Below, one piece after another: positions 62,735 to 64,000 of a stretch of 64,000 nucleotides of DNA. The DNA comes from Bacteroidota bacterium (GTDB lineage: Bacteria; Bacteroidota; Bacteroidia; B-17B0; Aurantibacillaceae). The DNA lies in NCBI GenBank assembly GCA_016711805.1, contig JADJSH010000012.1:62001-126000 (forward strand). Direction: 5' to 3'. A program made the position numbers and the translations under genes. The notes below the pieces were generated by a model that made no database searches, was not told the DNA's origin, and saw nothing but the letters and a program-made list of their open reading frames with translations. Position 1 is the first letter of the stretch, and every line of letters begins with the position of its first letter.

Positions 62735-64000
62735 ATGCAAAAAGAGGTATTACTAGAGGTTAAAAATTTAGTTACTGAGTTTAAATCAGATGGCGAATTA
62801 ATGAAAGCAGTAAACGATGTATCGTTTACACTTCATAAAGGCGAAACTATTGGTATAGTAGGCGAGAGCGGTTCAGGTAAATCTGTAACTTCTTTGTCTA
62901 TCATGCAATTAATTCCCAATCCTCCAGGGCGTGTTTCTGGTGGTGATATTATATATCATTCTAAAGATAAAGGTGTTGTAAACCTTAGAAATATTCCTGC
63001 TGAAGAAATGCGTTCGTTTCGTGGAAACGAAATTGCGATGATTTTTCAGGAACCAATGACAAGCTTAAATCCTGTTTATACATGCGGTAATCAGGTAATG
63101 GAAGTAATTTTATTACACCAAAAAATATCAAAAAAAGAAGCTAAAAAGAAAACGTTGAAGTTATTTGAACAAGTTCAATTACCTGATCCAGAACGTATTT
63201 TTAGTGTATATCCTCATCAAATTTCGGGCGGACAAAAACAACGTGTGATGATTGCCATGGCAATGAGTTGTAATCCACGTGTATTAATTGCCGATGAGCC
63301 TACAACGGCTTTAGATGTTACCGTACAAAAAACCATTTTAGATTTAATGTTGCAATTGCAACGTGAACACGAAATGGGCATTATGTTTATTACCCACGAT
63401 TTAGGTGTTATTGCTGAGTTGGCGGATAAAGTAATGGTGATGTACAAAGGTAAGGTGGTAGAACAAGGCCCCGTTTTAGAAATATTCTCTAATCCAAAAC
63501 ATCCTTATACAAAGAGTTTATTAGCTTGCCGTCCTCCTTTAGATAAACGTTTAATGCGTTTACCTGTTTCAGCTGATTTCATGAAAACAGATGATGCAGG
63601 TAACATGATTGAAATTCCGACAACGGTTAGTGAAGCTATTAATAGCGTTATTATCACTAAGGAACATCGTGAGAATGAACATAAAGAATTATATAGCCGT
63701 TCTAAGATTTTAGAAATCCAAAATATTAAAACGTACTTTCCTAAAAATAAAACGTTCTTTGGTAAAACCATCGATTACGTGAAAGCGGTTGATGATGTGA
63801 CTTTAGATGTGTATGAGGGAGAAACATTAGGTTTAGTAGGGGAGAGTGGTTGCGGTAAAACAACTTTAGGAAGAACAATTTTAAGGTTAAACGAACCAAC
63901 AGAAGGAAAAATATTTTTTCAACGTAACGATTTATTGCGTTTGAAACCAGATGATATGCGACAATTGAGAAAAGACATGCAAATCATTTTTCAAGATCCT
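62735..64000 (+). CDS. Peptide-type ABC transporter with two fused ATP-binding domains, 5' part
   Basis: 422 codons read before the right edge. The first DppD/OppD-like ATPase has Walker A GESGSGKS, QEPMTSLNPV, signature ISGGQKQRV and Walker B VLIADEPTTALDV, then an HPYTKSLLACRPP oligopeptide-transporter tail. A second DppF/OppF-like domain starts near residue 330 with Walker A GESGCGKT and is cut off after IIFQDP. The gene is therefore a D-F fusion, common in Bacteroidota, for dipeptide, oligopeptide or microcin-type uptake. The plus-strand start ATG at 62735 is unambiguous. Confidence 0.92.
   Translation, partial: MQKEVLLEVKNLVTEFKSDGELMKAVNDVSFTLHKGETIGIVGESGSGKSVTSLSIMQLIPNPPGRVSGGDIIYHSKDKGVVNLRNIPAEEMRSFRGNEIAMIFQEPMTSLNPVYTCGNQVMEVILLHQKISKKEAKKKTLKLFEQVQLPDPERIFSVYPHQISGGQKQRVMIAMAMSCNPRVLIADEPTTALDVTVQKTILDLMLQLQREHEMGIMFITHDLGVIAELADKVMVMYKGKVVEQGPVLEIFSNPKHPYTKSLLACRPPLDKRLMRLPVSADFMKTDDAGNMIEIPTTVSEAINSVIITKEHRENEHKELYSRSKILEIQNIKTYFPKNKTFFGKTIDYVKAVDDVTLDVYEGETLGLVGESGCGKTTLGRTILRLNEPTEGKIFFQRNDLLRLKPDDMRQLRKDMQIIFQDP

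Overview
The window is AT-rich chromosomal DNA from a member of the Bacteroidota (class Bacteroidia). The support is: promoters of the form TTTG-N18-20-TAnnTTTG, type IX secretion (T9SS) sorting domains, gliding genes (gldF, gldG, gldC), a TonB-dependent receptor with a CarboxypepD_reg-like N-terminus, and the clusters acpP-fabF-rnc, rimP-nusA-infB and uppS-bamA-ompH-ompH. Menaquinone appears to be made by the futalosine route (mqnB, mqnD, mqnC, plus an amidohydrolase that may be the deaminase). I cannot assign a genus.

Layout. 1-8 kb: edge-truncated S8 peptidase with an apparent frameshift, secreted proteins of unknown function, ettA, a GDPD-like lipoprotein and a T9SS cargo protein. 8-16 kb: acpP-fabF-rnc on the minus strand, then divergently rimP-nusA-infB with a hairpin in its leader, and tRNA-Ala(GGC). 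16-24 kb: uppS-bamA-ompH-ompH and a PorE-like protein with a SPOR-like C-terminus. 24-29 kb: minus-strand gldF-gldG-DUF4340, then dnaN. 29-45 kb: membrane, lipoprotein and housekeeping genes (CapA-like, deoxynucleoside kinase, SiaB-like, rlmN-lepB-wbqC, folE with a PTPS gene, M13 peptidase, arginase-fold protein) with the menaquinone genes scattered among them. 45-56.5 kb: a surface and signalling block, namely a TonB-dependent receptor, a propeller-type LytS-like histidine kinase, a frameshifted secreted protein, a LytTR response regulator, a 1189-residue kelch/Ig-like T9SS protein and an orphan T9SS sorting domain. 56.6-64 kb: thioredoxin/DUF6952, S41 peptidase-gldC, an RlmI-like methyltransferase, a NatAB-type ABC exporter and an edge-truncated double-ATPase of a peptide ABC transporter.

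The most interesting part is 47.8-56.5 kb. Two intergenic regions each carry a pair of 9-bp direct repeats matching the published LytTR binding pattern, with exactly 12 bp between the repeats (21-bp period). Both pairs lie about 33 bp upstream of a real or plausible -7 box. One pair precedes the secreted-protein gene and the other precedes the kelch/Ig gene, and the LytTR regulator is encoded between them. This suggests a self-contained circuit: a periplasmic sensor, a LytTR regulator, and secreted targets exported by Sec and T9SS.

Two genes (S8 peptidase, secreted protein at 50.8 kb) are broken by what looks like loss of one base in a homopolymer. Two cases of the same kind in one window raise the possibility of assembly error rather than true pseudogenes. 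No gap between genes exceeds 300 bp. I saw no CRISPR array, rRNA, phage or transposase gene.
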